A stretch of 64,000 nt of DNA, taken from positions 1 through 64,000 of the forward strand of contig CAOLHI010004263.1 of NCBI GenBank assembly GCA_948474755.1, written 5' to 3'. This DNA is from Ctenosaura bakeri. Taxonomy: Eukaryota; Chordata; Lepidosauria; Squamata; Iguanidae. The translations under genes were made by a program, and so were the position numbers. The notes beneath the pieces are model-generated. The model ran no database searches and was not told the origin of the DNA. It was given only the letters and a program-made list of their open reading frames with translations. Shown here in pieces: positions 24,856 to 37,684 of this stretch. Within the stretch, counting starts at the first letter, position 1. Each line of letters starts with the position of its first letter.

Positions 24856-25116
24856 CAACTGTAGCTGGGAATGATTTTTGCCCTTGTGCCAGGGCAAAAA
24901 TCCTGGATCCTATTGGTACTGTCAGTTAAAGAAGTCCTGCTGCTGAATGGAGAGTTCACACTTTAATAAATCTGAGTGACTCCGTGGGTCCACTGTACTC
25001 AGGACTAATTATAGGAGACAGGACCTAGTCGTACAACCCGATGTGAAGAAAGGAGGAGAATGGCAAAGCAGGCTGGATTCAGAGAAATAACGATAGCAAC
25101 AACTCAGGCTGAGATT

Positions 25117-25532
25117 GCACATTAGAGGCTCTTTGTCACCACACAATTGTAGAGTTATGATTCCAGTTTAACTGCCATCACAATATCGTAGGGAATCCTG
25201 GGATATATGGTTTAAGAACAGGTACTCTCAGTCAGAAAGACCAAACTACAAACCACAGGATACCACATGATACTGGCAAGGCAATTACAATGGAATCCCT
25301 GGCCATTTCCCCACTACACTGTTATAGTCCTCCTATTCCACTTTCAACATCCAATGGAATCCTGGAGTTTGCTGTTTAGGGAGGGGCATTTAGAATTCTC
25401 AACCAGAGAGCTCTTTGGCTTCAGTAAACTACAAATCCCAGAATTCCATGGGAGGTTGAAAGTAGAATAATAGCACTAAAACAGTGTAGTGTGGAAATGG
25501 CCCTAGTGCTATAACTATAGCATGATAGGGGC
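25117..25532 (+). mobile_element. Family A MITE carrying a nested family B copy
   Basis: Outer parts: ATTGTAGAGTTATGATTCCAG and AGTTTAACTGCCATCACAAT at the left, and CTAGTGCTATAACTATAGCA with GATAGGGGC at the right. The reading is interrupted by the family B copy at 25301-25502. The ends resemble those of the copy at 25796-26208. Confidence 0.6.
25301..25502 (+). mobile_element. Family B palindromic MITE, 202 bp
   Basis: Begins GGCCATTTCCCCACTACAC and ends with the complement-like GTGTAGTGTGGAAATGGCC. The inner arms TTCCACTTTCAACATCCAAT and TTGAAAGTAGAATAA are also inverted. It is inserted in a family A copy. Same length as the copy at 27486-27687. Confidence 0.8.
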
Positions 25533-25795
25533 TCTGGCTTGCACAGTATAAATCTTTATACACACAGTTATGCCTTGTGTTGTTCAGCCCACGTACAGAA
25601 CGGCAATACTGAGTGCCTGAACCAAGATATCAAATATGCAACCCTACGCACAATCAAATGGGCAATTCACATCTATCCACAATGCACAACTGCATGGGAA
25701 ACGATACTGCAAGTACAGCATTACACAAACTTGAACTGAATGTAAACATTCGGCATTGGACAGATATGTCTGGTGGCTCCTGGAGGGAAACTTAC

Positions 25796-26208
25796 AAGGC
25801 CCCTTCACACCAAACGGTTATAGCACTACATTTCCACTTTAACTACCACATCAACATCCTGTGGAATCGTAAGGTTTGTAATTTGGGGAGGCACTAGAGC
25901 TCTCTGGCTCAGAATTATAAATGTTATTTTCTAAATTGTGAATTCCAGCATTCCATGGGCTGCTCCTATGGCAGTTAAAAGTAGAATCATAGGCCATTTC
26001 CGCACTAGACAGTTAATAGTGCTATGATTCCACTTTCAACATCCTATGGAATCCTCGGGTTTGCAGTTTCGGGAGGGGCCAGTCAGCCCCTCCCGAAACT
26101 GCAAACCCCAGGATTCCATAGGATGTTGAAAGTGGAATCATAGCACTATTAACAGTCTAGTGCGGAAATGGCCACAGTGTTATAACTATCTAGTACAAAA
26201 GGGCCCCA
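25796..26208 (+). mobile_element. Family A MITE split by a family B hairpin
   Basis: Left part 25796-25991 opens GGCCCCTTCACACCAAACGG and reads to GTAGAATCATA. The right part 26174-26208 resumes as ACAGTGTTATAACTATCTAG and ends GGGGCCC. The outer ends GGCCCCTT and AAGGGGCCC are inverted. The break is filled by the 182-bp palindrome at 25992-26173. Confidence 0.65.
25992..26173. mobile_element. Family B MITE, near-perfect 182-bp palindrome
   Basis: Left arm GGCCATTTCCGCACTAGACA... through GTTTCGGGAGGGG, and right arm CCCCTCCCGAAAC... through TGCGGAAATGGCC. The ~87-base arms differ at about two positions around a few-base centre (CCAGTCAG). Arms this alike imply recent formation or ongoing correction. 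Confidence 0.9.
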
Positions 26209-26649
26209 GGATTCTAAACAGAGAGGGTTTTTTTTTTTAATATCCCTATATATATTTTTTAATATCCCTATATATTTTACACGTTCATCCATGTGGAATG
26301 GGTGACTAAGCACATGTGTCAACAGGGTCTTCACTGCTTGACAGACTCCCTCATTTTACTGCATCTATTTTCCCTTCCTTATGCCTGCCCCACTTCTTTC
26401 TTGGTATCAGAACATAATCCATAAGTCCCACAGAATACTTTCACGGTCTAGACAGCCACCTACAATTGCCTAAAGCAAGCTTTTTGTCCTTCTATTCCAC
26501 TTGTTCTCTTTCTCCTCTTCCTTTGTTCTTGTCTTTTCTCTCTCTCTCTCTCTCTTTAATACAGACCAGAAAAATGACATTGAGCAACTTCTTCCTTCTA
26601 ATGCAAAAACCATTTATGATGGCACATCCCATTCTTCAGGCGGCAAGCT

Positions 26650-27190
26650 GCACCTCCTTTGTTATACTTAACAAATTTTAAACGAGGGAAATGAATGATC
26701 TTTGAAAGAAAACAGCTCCGCTGACACAATTTGCAAATCCACTTTCTCTCAGGAAACTACTTGACCTTTCTCACAATAGACTGCAACACAAGAAATTGCG
26801 TGAGGATATTGCTGCCACTGCAGCTTTACAGGTTTCAGGTGGCTTCATTAACGCAGACGCACGCGTGGCAAAAGGAATGCATTATTAAAATGGGCTGCAT
26901 TGCGTTCTTTTAAATATTAGCAAAATAAAAGCCACTTCGTTTTGCAAACGCTGGCTGCTAAGGATGATAAACTATGAAGAAAAACAGCCGGCTTTTGAAA
27001 TAAGGCAGCCTTTTAAAGCTAAATGGTGCAAGGTTAGCAATGCAATATTAATGAGTTCCTCGGTTTAATAAACTTATAGGATTTGCAGAATGGTCTGCAT
27101 CCTATTATTGATCCCCGGACAAAACTCCTAGTGAAGTTACTGGCAAAGGATCGATGGAGGGAAAGGTAAACAGGCAGTGGTGCCTCCCAT
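26650..27190. promoter_or_regulatory. Non-repeat intronic stretch, possible conserved enhancer
   Basis: An island between repeats with no transposon wording. It has many developmental-factor-like words: GCATTATTAAAATG, GCAATGCAATATTAATGAG, TTTGCAAATCC. This is suggestive only. Conservation with other amniotes would be needed to support it. Confidence 0.25.
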
Positions 27191-27485
27191 TTTTCTTGTT
27201 GGAAATGCATGCGCCCAAAGTCATTTCCTTATATCAGTCTGAAATATGACACACACTAAAGGCACGCCATGGCATGCAAATCAATATTGAGAGGAGGCTC
27301 TGGGTGAAATATGCACAGCCAATGATGATTAAGTTTGGCCTAGGTTGTGAGCAGAGAGCCAAGCACACTGAGGTCCCTCGAAAGAAACCACCTGCTGCAC
27401 CTAAGAGAAGGATGCTGGAAAAGTACTGGGGAAAGGCATGGAGAAACCCCCATGGTATCTGTTCAACCTTCATTTCGGATACCTT

Positions 27486-27687
27486 GGCAATTTCCACCCG
27501 ACACTGTTATAATGCTATTATTCCACTTTCAATGTTCTAGAGAATCCTGAGGTTTGGATTTCAGGGAGGGGCATTTAGAACTCTCAGCCAGAGAGCTCTT
27601 TGGCCTCAGTAAACCACAAATCTCAGAATTCCACAGGGTGTTGAAAGTGGAATAACAGTACTATGATAGTGTAGTGCAGAAATGGCC
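27486..27687 (+). mobile_element. Family B palindromic MITE, 202 bp
   Basis: Begins GGCAATTTCCACCCGACAC and ends GTGTAGTGCAGAAATGGCC. The centre carries GAACTCTCAGCCAGAGAGCTC, as in the copy at 25301-25502. Not nested in another recognised repeat. Confidence 0.75.
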
Positions 27688-28027
27688 AGATTTGTCTCCC
27701 TCTTCTGGCAGCTCATTATAAGCAGGAAGAAGAAAAAAACAGATAGAGGAGGTGTACTAGAAAGAGATGAGGGAGTGGCTCCACCCATGTTGGGCTCTGG
27801 CCCTGCTCACCACTGGCATCAGCCATGCTCATGACCATTTTGCACACCCAAAGGAATGTGTCCCTTGAGAGGAAACAAAAATTCCCTGTCCCTGCATTAA
27901 GTCATGGGTGGCCAACCAGTGTTATGGATTTCATACAGGCCGTAGGCTATAAGAATCACCACTATACCTGAAAAGGAGGAGGAAGGTTACACTGCCACAG
28001 TCTCTCCTGGTCTGTGATGCCTCCAGA

Positions 28028-28252
28028 GGCTTTTCACACTATCCAAGTACTATATGGCACCACGATTCTAGTTTAGCTAACAGGTTGGGTAGTTTAACTA
28101 CCATCCTAGTTTGGTGAGGCACTGGAGTTTATTGTCTGAGAATTCTAAATACCCCTCCTTAAACTGCAAATCCTAGAATTCCAATGGATGGGATCATGGC
28201 AGTTAAAATGGAATCATAAGAGTGCTATAACTGTGTAGTCTGGAATGGCTCC
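28028..28252 (+). mobile_element. Family A MITE copy
   Basis: Begins GAGGCTTTTCACACTATCC and ends AACTGTGTAGTCTGGAATGG. The interior (AGTTTAACTACCATCCTAG, AATCCTAGAATTCCAATGGA, CATGGCAGTTAAAATGGAAT) matches the other A copies. Confidence 0.6.
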
Positions 28253-28789
28253 AATCTGTTTCTCAGTAGGCAAAAAAGAAACAGCAACGAGTTAGAGAAG
28301 GCTATTTAAGACCAATAGAACACACTAGAATAGCATATCCTTTCTCAGGGAAAGGCCCTCTATTCAGAGGCAGACCATCTGGTCGGCATGAAAAAGGTCC
28401 CATGTTGAATGCTCTGGGACCTTCAGTTAAACAGCCAGGCTGCAAGTGACTAAAAAGATTTGTTCCTGAGACCCCAGGTAGTCAGGTCCAGCCAGTATAG
28501 ACAATAGTGATCTAGGTGGACCATGTTTCAGTTCAAAATATCACAGTCATAAGTCTGCTATGTGCTTTGGTCTGGACTTTCTAAAAGAAAGATTAGCTGC
28601 CTTTGCTGTCATGGAGATACGAAGGATTCAATCTCAGATGGAAGGCAATCAAGTTATGAACTCTACCACTGCCCCATCATCCTTCCAGTTTTTGGAGGTG
28701 GAACAAAAGTGCTTATTTTGACCCTGTCTCACTTTTACATTTTTCAGCAATCTGTAGGAGGTTATGGAATTCTGCATGCTCTATAAGGA

Positions 28790-29168
28790 ATGGCTTAGGG
28801 AGCTAGGTATGTTAGCCTGAGGAAAAGAAGGTTAAGAGGTGACATGATAGCCACGTTTAAATACTTGAAGGGATGAGATGTTGAAGATGGAGCAAGCTAG
28901 TTTTCTGCTGCTCTGGATTCTAGGATATGGAGCAATGGAGTCAAACTACAGGAAAAGAGATTTCACCTAAATATCAGGAAGAATTTTCTGACAGTAAGAG
29001 CCATTCAACAGTGGAATATGCTGCCTCGATGTGTGGTGGAGTCACCTTCTTTGGAGGTTTTTAAACAGAGGCTGAATGGCCATTTGCTGGAGGTGCTTTG
29101 ACTGTGTGTTCCTCCACGGCAGAGGACTGGACTTGATGGCCACTGTGGTCTCTTCCAACTCTATGATT
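28790..29168 (+). mobile_element. CR1 LINE 3' end
   Basis: Plus-strand CR1 terminus: GAATGGCTTAGGGAGCT, AGAGGTGACATGATAGCCA, GGAGTCACCTTCTTTGGAGG, TTTTAAACAGAGGCTGAATGG, and the end TCTTCCAACTCTATGATTTA near the classic ATTCTATG-type CR1 tail. 5'-truncated, no intact frame. Confidence 0.9.
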
Positions 29169-30594
29169 TATATTCCCCAGCTTTGTTTTGTTTGCCTGTT
29201 TCTTTTTGGCTTTCAGAAAACAGGCTGATCAAACCACAGCTTGGGTTGTGTTGGGATTAAGACACAGATGTTAAAAGCAGTAACCTAAATAAATTACAGA
29301 AGGCATCACAGAAGTTGTGCACGTGCAGGTGTGCAGGCGTGTGTGTGCAAGCATTCGCCAAGATATACTACTGCACTGATATGATTACTGCACTTTGCCT
29401 AGATCGATTTATTTTCCTTCTGGAAAGGTCAAACAGAAATGTTCCCAGACAATTTCATAAAACCAAGGGAGTGGAAAACGCTGGGACACAGCAATGGCCA
29501 CAGCAGCAGGCCAATCAGGAAGTCAGGGCAGTCGGGGGGGGGAAGAACCAGATTGCATGGGAGGTTCTTGTATATTTCTATGGAAAATTTCTTCCCATAT
29601 TTAAGTGTCAAGAAGGTTCCTTCAAAGCTAAGTAGGTGAAAAACTCAAATCTGACTCATTAATGAAGGCAATAAGGCTATTCATGATCTGAAATTATTAT
29701 GGAAAATCTGACACAAAGAGGATGCTAAAAATAATGAAGATGAAATGACCTTTCTGCATGTGTTCATGGAAGTGGGGAGGAGATAATAACCTAGAGGGTC
29801 AAATACTATTGAAGTAGCACAGAATGTCAAGGATGAAGAAGCACAGTTTGACACAAAGCAATGTCCTAGGCCAGAGTTAGGCAACATCAGAATTATCACT
29901 TTTTAAAAATCTGGGCAGATTATAGGCAAGAAACCATTCATTGAGCCTCCATAGCAAAACTGAAATGAATGGCAAGGCATTTTCATGATTAATACAGGAA
30001 GGAGATCACTAATTTGTCATAGCTATTGTTACTCCCTGTTATCTTTCATTGCTATTTCTAGGGTACTCTCCCACCTCTCTTCCCTCTCAGATGGGGTAAG
30101 GAAGTACACAGTACAAGAGCTCCATATAAGTAAAGTAAATGAAAGGGGACAGTTCCACCTCCTAAGGTAGCCCAAGAAGAACTGAGCATACTCAGTTCCT
30201 ATGGAATACTAGAAGAAGAAAACAGAAAACTAAGGGAAAGGGAAATAGAGTGAGGTATTGTGGAAGAGAGCATGGCTGGCTGGGTAGCGGAACCCTGGCC
30301 ACAAAAACAAATTCTATAGCCTCAGTGTGAAATACACTAATGGAAAGTTAAACAGGGGGAATGGAATAGCATCATGAACGGGGAGTGCTGTGCGTTGCAC
30401 TGTTTGTTGAAGTTCCGTTTGTTAAGACTTTTATTTATGTGGATCTTTGCTGCTTCCAAAAGCCATTTTCCTTGAGCTCGTAATTTTGACAATGGTATTA
30501 AGAGTGAACAATCTTTGGACACACAATTCTACCACCCAAGGAGGCAAAAGCCTCATTGTATAGAAATGTTTTGAAATACATGCTATTTGTAACT

Positions 30595-30665
30595 TGTTCG
30601 CCGCCTCGATCCATATGGAGAGACGGGATACAAATAAATAATAATAATAAAAAAATAAATAATAA
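30595..30665 (+). mobile_element. L2-type 3' tail scrap
   Basis: GCCTCGATCCATATGGAGAG, then GACGGGATACAAATAAATAA and (AAT)n. It corresponds to the 3' tail of the L2 copy at 8735-11703 but in the opposite orientation. Confidence 0.6.
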
Positions 30666-30702
30666 TTGGACAGCAGAACTTTCCTCTATGCATACACTTA
30701 GA

Positions 30703-30985
30703 ATCACAGAATCGTAGAGCTGGAAGAGACCACAAGGGCCATCCAGTCTACCCTCCCACCATATAGAAAGACATAATCCAAGCACTCTTGACAGATGACA
30801 GCCTCAGTTTAAAAATCTCCAAAGCAGGAGATTCCACCACACTCCAAGGTGGCATGTTCCACTGTCAAACTGCTCTTACCATCAGGAAGTTCTTTCTAAC
30901 TTTTAGGTGGAATCTCTTCTCTTAGAGTTTGAAACCATTGTTCCACGTCCCAGCCTCTCGGGTAGCAGAGGCTCTACCACACCAA
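30703..30985 (-). mobile_element. CR1 LINE 3' fragment
   Basis: Begins at the CR1 terminus read in reverse (GAATCACAGAATCGTAGAGC, TGGAAGAGACCACAAGGGCC). It continues through GATTCCACCACACTCC and TCTTACCATCAGGAAGTTC. Confidence 0.9.
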
Positions 30986-32689
30986 AAGGATCTCAGAATG
31001 CATATGTGGAGCGGAGAGGGAAGCTGCTAGTAAAGGCTAGTAAAACTGACAGAAGCAGTCCCATCAGTAACATTGCTCTCCCCTGGACTCCATCCATATG
31101 AAGTGTTATATTAGAAGCAGAGTTCTTCAACTATGAAAAATCCACCATAATTATCAATAGGTGATGATCACATGCTGGATTTGAATCCCAACAACATAAT
31201 GGGCTTCAGAATCCAAGAGCAGACACAGTTGAGGCAGAAATCATCTTCAAAATGACTTGGGGCAACTATCTCAAGCCATGTACAAAAATACCATCAAAAA
31301 ATCATCAGGGTTGAGGAAGGAAGAATGGTAAAACCTACACTGACAGTAGATAGAAGAAAGAAATTAATATCTTCTCCATCACCTGATTTATTTAGGTTCT
31401 GCCTCTCTCCCTCTGTTTTTTTTTTTTATCTTAGGCAGACAAAAGTGTCACTTTTTCCATTTCCAGTATGAATTATAGTGACTTTTTCTGAATTAGTTAG
31501 CTAAATAGAAGTTCTTGTCCTAAAGATATGAAGTCCTATTGCACTGTGACAACTCAAAACACCAGCAATATGGATAGCCAGAGACAAATGTGACCAAAAT
31601 ATTTTATTTTTAAAAACAGTTTGTGGCCTTGGGATATCTCAAAGCAAAATGTCATTATGTAGAAATTAATTTTCCTTTTTTTTCATATGTGGGATAGCAA
31701 ATTGTTTGGCTCAAAGGCTCTAGTCAGCAGTGAATTTATGTTGCCTTCTGAATGACTCAGAGGTACCTTAGGGATGCTCCAGGACTTAACAGAAGCAAAA
31801 ATGCATCACCAGCATGACACAATGGAAAGAACAGGCCTTCAGCAAGGCTACTGAGCATCCCAAATGTGCTGGCATTCAGAATAGCACTGAACACTAGCAG
31901 GAACTGCATAAGACAAGACTTCTAAGGCATAGAAGGAATGCTAAGAATTCGTAGATTTTCTCATTGTTGAAAAGAAAGGGTAAATTGACATGTTGAGGCA
32001 TCCTGCTTAAAAATTACCAACCTCCATGAGAATTTTGCTGCTCTGCAAAAGCAAAAAGACCAGGATATTTTGTTCCTGTCATGTTTTGGTTCTATAGCAT
32101 ATTTTGCACAATAACATATTTTGTCCAAAATTTGCATTTCCCCCCTCTTTGTCAAATTCAATTTTTTTTTGCACAAAACTTTGTGTGATTTTTTTCCCTT
32201 CTTTTTTTTCTTTTTTCTTTTTTTTGGCAAAGAGGCCTTAAAGAAAACCAGAACACCCAAAATATGCAAAACATCTTGCCTTCTTGCACTGCATAGGGAC
32301 TCCATCCCTTACTCCATGAGTCCAAGACTGCAATAAGAGAATATTTACATCCTTCAGCTACCGAGGTCTTTTTGGATGAGGGGACAGAATGAAAATGTCT
32401 GAGGTTGGTGTAAGACTCTGGCAGCAACATTTGGGAAACAATATTCCCTGTGCTACCTATGAAAGCACAATCAGGTTAATCTCTGCTATACAGTGCTCTG
32501 TTTTCTTTCCTTTCCTTTTTCTAATATGTAATTTTCTGTAATGTTCTCTTATATGTTTTTTATCTTTCTTATCTCCTTTTGTTTCTTTTCGCTTAGTTTT
32601 GATGGTAGTAAATATACCATACTATGTTATCTTTATGTGATCTCTTTTGTTGAAATCAATAAAGATTGCTTCAAAAGGGGGGAAAATCC

Positions 32690-33000
32690 ACTGTTGTCCC
32701 ACCTTCTCAGCTGATTTTAAAATGTTCCAGTTGCTCTTTATTTTCAACTTATTTCAAATGCTACAAACTGAGTTCAAAGGGTAAAAGTAGTTTGCACCTC
32801 ATTAACTCAGCTGCAGAGAGAGAGGAAATTGGGGAGTCCTTCTTTTCCCAGTAGGCTCAGGTAAAAGTGAACTCCGGTAGTGTCTCTCAGTATATGCAAT
32901 CTTTCTCATTAATAACTTTTGCCAGCCTGATCACACTCTGATGTTGCACAGAGACACGTGTCCCACTTTTCATGTATGAAACATTACAGGATATGCAATA
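32690..33000 (+). mobile_element. Family D MITE, left end missing
   Basis: Follows the family order (CAAACTGAGTTCAAAGGGTA, AAAGTAGTTTGCACCTCA, TCATTAATAACTTTTGCC, CACACTCTGATGTTGC) to CATGTATGAAACATTACAGG. The TACCCTCC-type left terminus is not seen. Confidence 0.65.
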
Positions 33001-35596
33001 TGTGATGTTGTTCTCAGAAGTGAAACCCATTCTTATTCATTCCACTTTTTCTAGGAAGTTTTTAAGAGGTCCCCCATAAAAAAAATCTTATAATGGGGAG
33101 AAAATCAAAGATGTGACCGATATCCTGCATGCATTATAAATATTACAGCTCCAGAAAGACTATTCTACATGTTTCCTCTGCTGTCTCCATTTTGGAAAAA
33201 GCTCAGAAATATGTGAAATTCCAATAATGCCATTCTTCTGTCTTTACCCACTCTCATTATGAATCTTTTAGAAGAAGTCTGAATTTCCAAATGTTTTATA
33301 ACAGATCTCAGCTCACAGCTGCTCATTTGACATTCTCTTGCCTTTTACAAACAAGAAGAAGCATTATGTCATTTTACCAAAGGATGCTGAAACTGTCAAC
33401 AGAAAAGTAATGGTGAGCGCACCACACGTTTTATTAAAAAACTGAATTTAATTACCAAATCTGTTGCATCTAAGAAATGATAAGCCTTTGCTTTTTATCA
33501 GGGTCTCCAAGATGAAAAGGGAAAGATGTGAGAGAAAGGAGGGGGGAACCATACTATACACAAAGGGAAAGTTTGTCTGCTGACTCAAAGAAACATTATA
33601 TAGCATTATCTGACAGGGAAAAAATCCTTCAAGTTGTCAATTTTTTAAGAAAAACAAAAATGGCTTGAAAAACTTTATTGTAATCATTGATAAGTATGTC
33701 TATCACTGCTCAAAAAGCAAAAAAAGAAAATGAAAAAACAAACAATTTTAGTCAGAGAAATTTGAAGGATAGTGTGATTTTAAAAAGCTTTGAACATGAC
33801 AGCTGATTTTGGATCTTTAAAAAAAAAAAACAGAAGGTGATGTAGCAACACCAGGTGATAAGCCTGCTCACAACATGAACAATGGCCAATTATTCACCCT
33901 AAATTGTCAAGCACAGAGTTCAGTCAAAATGGCTCCCTACAATTCCAGTACTATTTGCGGCTGCTAAATTGAGCTGGGTCACTTGTTTCTGGGGACCCAT
34001 CAACTGGATTGAAGCATTGACACTGTTTGCTGGTGATGGGGGTGACGCTTCTGCACGGTCATAACTTACCCTCTGGAGTTGAAAAATTCAGACGCAGAGG
34101 AGTCCAATTTCCAGGAAGTTATGGCTCCTGGTGATGGTGGTACCTGAGTCCACGGAGCTGAGGTCTGAGTGAGTTGGAAGGTCTATTCCCCAGCACCCGG
34201 TGGCAGATAGAGAAGACTCTTTGAGGATTGTTGATGAGATAAGATTGTTAAAGAGATAAGGAGAGACTAAGCTGATTCCAGTGGCTGTTAAACAGAAGAC
34301 TCTGACTCATTCAGCACCAGGTGTCTAGAGACAGCTGCCTATAAATCTCCTAGCAATCCCCTGGCATCTTTGTTCCTTGCATCCATTCTATCTGGTGACT
34401 CGCAATATTTTTCAGTGTTGGTGTTTGCTTGACTGACTGCAACTGACAACTCTGTTTCATTTTTTGCTGGCTTTGTTTATCTGGACTACTGACATGCTGT
34501 AATGACTTCTGGACCAGCAGATGACCACCCTCTTGTTTCTCCCTTCGACTTGCTGGACAACCTGCGGCTAACCTGGACTGGATGAACTACCTGATACTCC
34601 TGCACTCCAGCTACTTGACTCCTGGGTCGTTTACTGAGTGAAGCATAGACAGACATAACCATGACCCCTGGAACTAGCAGTAGCTTGGATGAAGAACTAG
34701 AGGTTAAGGGTCCACAGGGGAACCAGAGATCCCTGAGCCCAAGGTGCTAAACACTTTGAAGCCTGACAGGCTAGATCCTTGAGCTTGGGCCAGTATCAGT
34801 GGATCCTGAACCTAACTCTAGCATTGGGGCAGCATATCCATCTCCAAAATATCTACAATCCACGTCTAGCCCAAGTTCTTAAAGAGACCCACCTCTTGAA
34901 GTACCCGAAATTTATAAGGCTGGGGAACATGGCTGATGGGCTATGTGTGGCCACCGTGGCCCCTAAATATTTTTTTTACAGATTCTTTTTTTTTTGGCCC
35001 AAAAATAATCCCTAGGGGCAACATCTCTGTTTTTGCCCCAAGCTATTTTAGGCCAAGGAATACCATTTTTCCAACAGGAAGTGAGCTGGAATTTGACTTC
35101 CTCTCCTGGGCCTAAAATGGTACAGGGGGAGAACTGGAGCTCTCTTGGGTCTACAGTGGTACAAAAGGAAAGATAAAGTAAAATTGCTCCCCATTCCCCA
35201 CAGAGGGAACATCTTGAGGAATGCATCAGGGAGCACAGACCTCCGCAATCTCAGGGGAACAACCCAACCCATGATAATTGCCCACCCCTGCTTTATAAGA
35301 ATGGCTGGGTTCAGAGAGGAAGCTTCAGGATTGGTGCATAAAAGCCTTCTAATCTAATTCCAGATGTCATTGGGGTAGTGATGAGAAGACATTCTGTTGG
35401 ACTTGACAGTATTGAAGAAAACAATATTTTGGCACACCTGACACTTGTGAGCAAACGTACACCTTGGATAGAGCATCTAGACATATCTGACACTTAAAGG
35501 ACACTTGCAAGAAATAAAGCAAACTCACAAATCAATCTGTGACATTTAGAATATGAATGGCTAAAATGTTTCATGGGGGGTGGGATCTGAGACATA

Positions 35597-36014
35597 GGCC
35601 ATTTCTGCACGTCAGGGTGGTCCTGCAACGGGGACATAATGGCAGCAGTCCATGGGTTGTCTTTGTGCATGATGTCATCACAGTCTCACTGCCATCCCGT
35701 TCCCACCCAGTGCAACCACAGGATATTCGCTTCAAGGAATAAATCTGTTAAGTGCCTGCAATCAAGTGATGCTCCCATCCTTCCTGACCATGCAGAAGGG
35801 CAGGAAGCACAATGCAGGCATTTCCTTCCCCCGAGCAGCAAGAGAAAGAGCCTGGCCGCACTGCAGAAGACAAGCATGTGTTGCCCACGCTCTCTTCCAC
35901 AAGGAGCCAGCTGGGTGCAGAGGTGAGTGTTCCCATCACCCTCCCTTCTTGGCAAAGGCACTGCTGGGATCATGACAGGAGGACAACAGGATCAAGTAGG
36001 GTATAAAAATGGCC
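35597..36014 (+). mobile_element. Family C MITE, copy 1 (418 bp)
   Basis: Begins GGCCATTTCTGCACGTCAGG and ends AAAAATGGCC. Landmarks shared with the minus-strand copy at 61978-62393: TGTGCATGATGTCATCACAG, CACAGGATATTCGCTTC, GACCATGCAGAAGGGCAGG, GCACTGCTGGGATCATGA. The ends resemble those of family B, the interior does not. Confidence 0.7.
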
Positions 36015-36318
36015 ACAATTTCGATGAAGAAAAGTCTGGTATATTAGGCAAACTGTTTGAGTAAATGAGCAAAATAGGAAAATGGCATCAAATGAGCAAA
36101 ACTATCAGCAGAGGGGGAAAACAAATCATCTCACAACCTGATACAACACAAAGACACAATGAAATGGCAGGTAAGATCTAGAAAAAGCCAATGAAATCAA
36201 GACTGAATTCAGAATATTCTTTGTCTCTTGTGCATATGCAGTTTTTCCTATGGAAGCCACTGGATATTTCTGTCTGATGTGGGAACATCCACATTCAGTT
36301 CAATGTTGTGCAAACAGA

Positions 36319-37394
36319 GGTCATTTCTGCACTAGCCTGTTATAGTGTTATTATTCCATTTTCAACATCCTATGGAATCCTGAGGTTCCTCCCTAAATTG
36401 CAAACCCCGGGATTCCATTGTTATCTCACTGGTAAACCCTGTCCCGGGGTCTACAATTTTGATATTAAAATATGATTCAATGTGCCTGAGAGGTCATCTG
36501 GATGGGCACGTAGGCAGCAATGGTCAAACAATCAAAAACCAGGTCAGGTCAGTAAAATCCCCAGTCATGTAGCCCCTGGAGACCTCAAGCTGTGCAAACC
36601 CACAATAAACAAAGGGTCCTCAGCCCCTGAGAAGCCGACCTGAGGGAATTAGCGTGTTTGCCCCAAGTTGAGCAAATATCCCATCAGGCGAGGACCATTT
36701 ACATGAAGTCACACCACAAACAAATGCAGATGAAGATCCTGAAACTTTGGAAACACCTTGTAACCTCATCACGCAAAGGAAGTTACCTTTGTGGAGCTTC
36801 TTTCTCGTTGCAACACCCATTTTTCTCCCCAGGAAAGGATTAGTCCTCCAGGTACTTTTTCCCCTACAAACAGTCCCAGTTTTTGAGCAGTTCTTTGGAT
36901 CACTCCCAGTCATCCCAGCAGACCGTTGCTCCATCTGTTGAGGAATCCCCTCAGCCCTCTCCGTGCTGAGCCCCACTTCTCTGCTGTTTCTCTTGGATCA
37001 AGGACTTCAGGACAAGATGCAGTATTACCCGTGCTGCACCCCCTTCAATATTCTCCTATCCAGTTTCCTCTCTTTTGCGTCTTAATAGGTCTTGAGTGAG
37101 TGTGTGAGTGTATGAATGATTGCGTTGCTGCGTGAGATTTTCATTCTGTAAAATCATTTATTGCACATTTTTGTTTGATTTTTGGCTTGACCTGACTCCA
37201 CAAAAACTGGGTAAAAAGACCCTGCTAGGTTACCCTGCCTCTTGCATTGTTATTGTTTGTACTCTGACTAGTTTCCATTCCCCATCACGTGGAGCACATT
37301 GAAGTGTCCCCCAAGGGACCCCAGAAATCAGGGTAACAGATAGAAAGTTGAAAGTGGAATAATAGCACTGTAACAGGCTAGTGTGGAAATGGCC
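36319..37394 (+). mobile_element. Family B MITE split by an LTR-like insertion
   Basis: Left half 36319-36418 (GGTCATTTCTGCACTAGCC to GGGATTCCAT). Right half 37339-37394 (AAGTTGAAAGTGGAATAATA to GTGTGGAAATGGCC). Together they make one B copy. The 920 bases between them are unrelated to the family. Confidence 0.7.
36419..37338. mobile_element. LTR-like insertion (possible solo LTR), 920 bp
   Basis: Runs from TGTTATCTC to GGGTAACA, giving 5'-TGTTA...TAACA-3' short inverted ends of the TG...CA kind used by LTR elements. It sits cleanly inside a family B MITE. A matching target duplication is not clear (CCAT at the left, GATAG at the right). Orientation is uncertain because AATAAA occurs on both strands. 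No coding. Confidence 0.45.
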
Positions 37395-37684
37395 AGAGTT
37401 TACCATGCAGTGCCACTGAGTGTGTATGCACATGCACAACCTATACAGTGGTAGGGTAGGAACGGGTGTTCTTTGAAAACACACACTCTGCCCAAACTAC
37501 CTTTTAGATAGAGGTAGGCAATCACAGAGGGCATAGGGGCCAATTTACCACAGTAGGCTGTGCCATCCAAACCTGCACACAAATAAAACCATTTCCAATT
37601 TATGCCTGTTGATAGTAAATACTCTTTCTTTTTTTATGGGGGCTGGAGATGCTCCAGAGTACGCAACTGGTTAATTTGGGGTTA

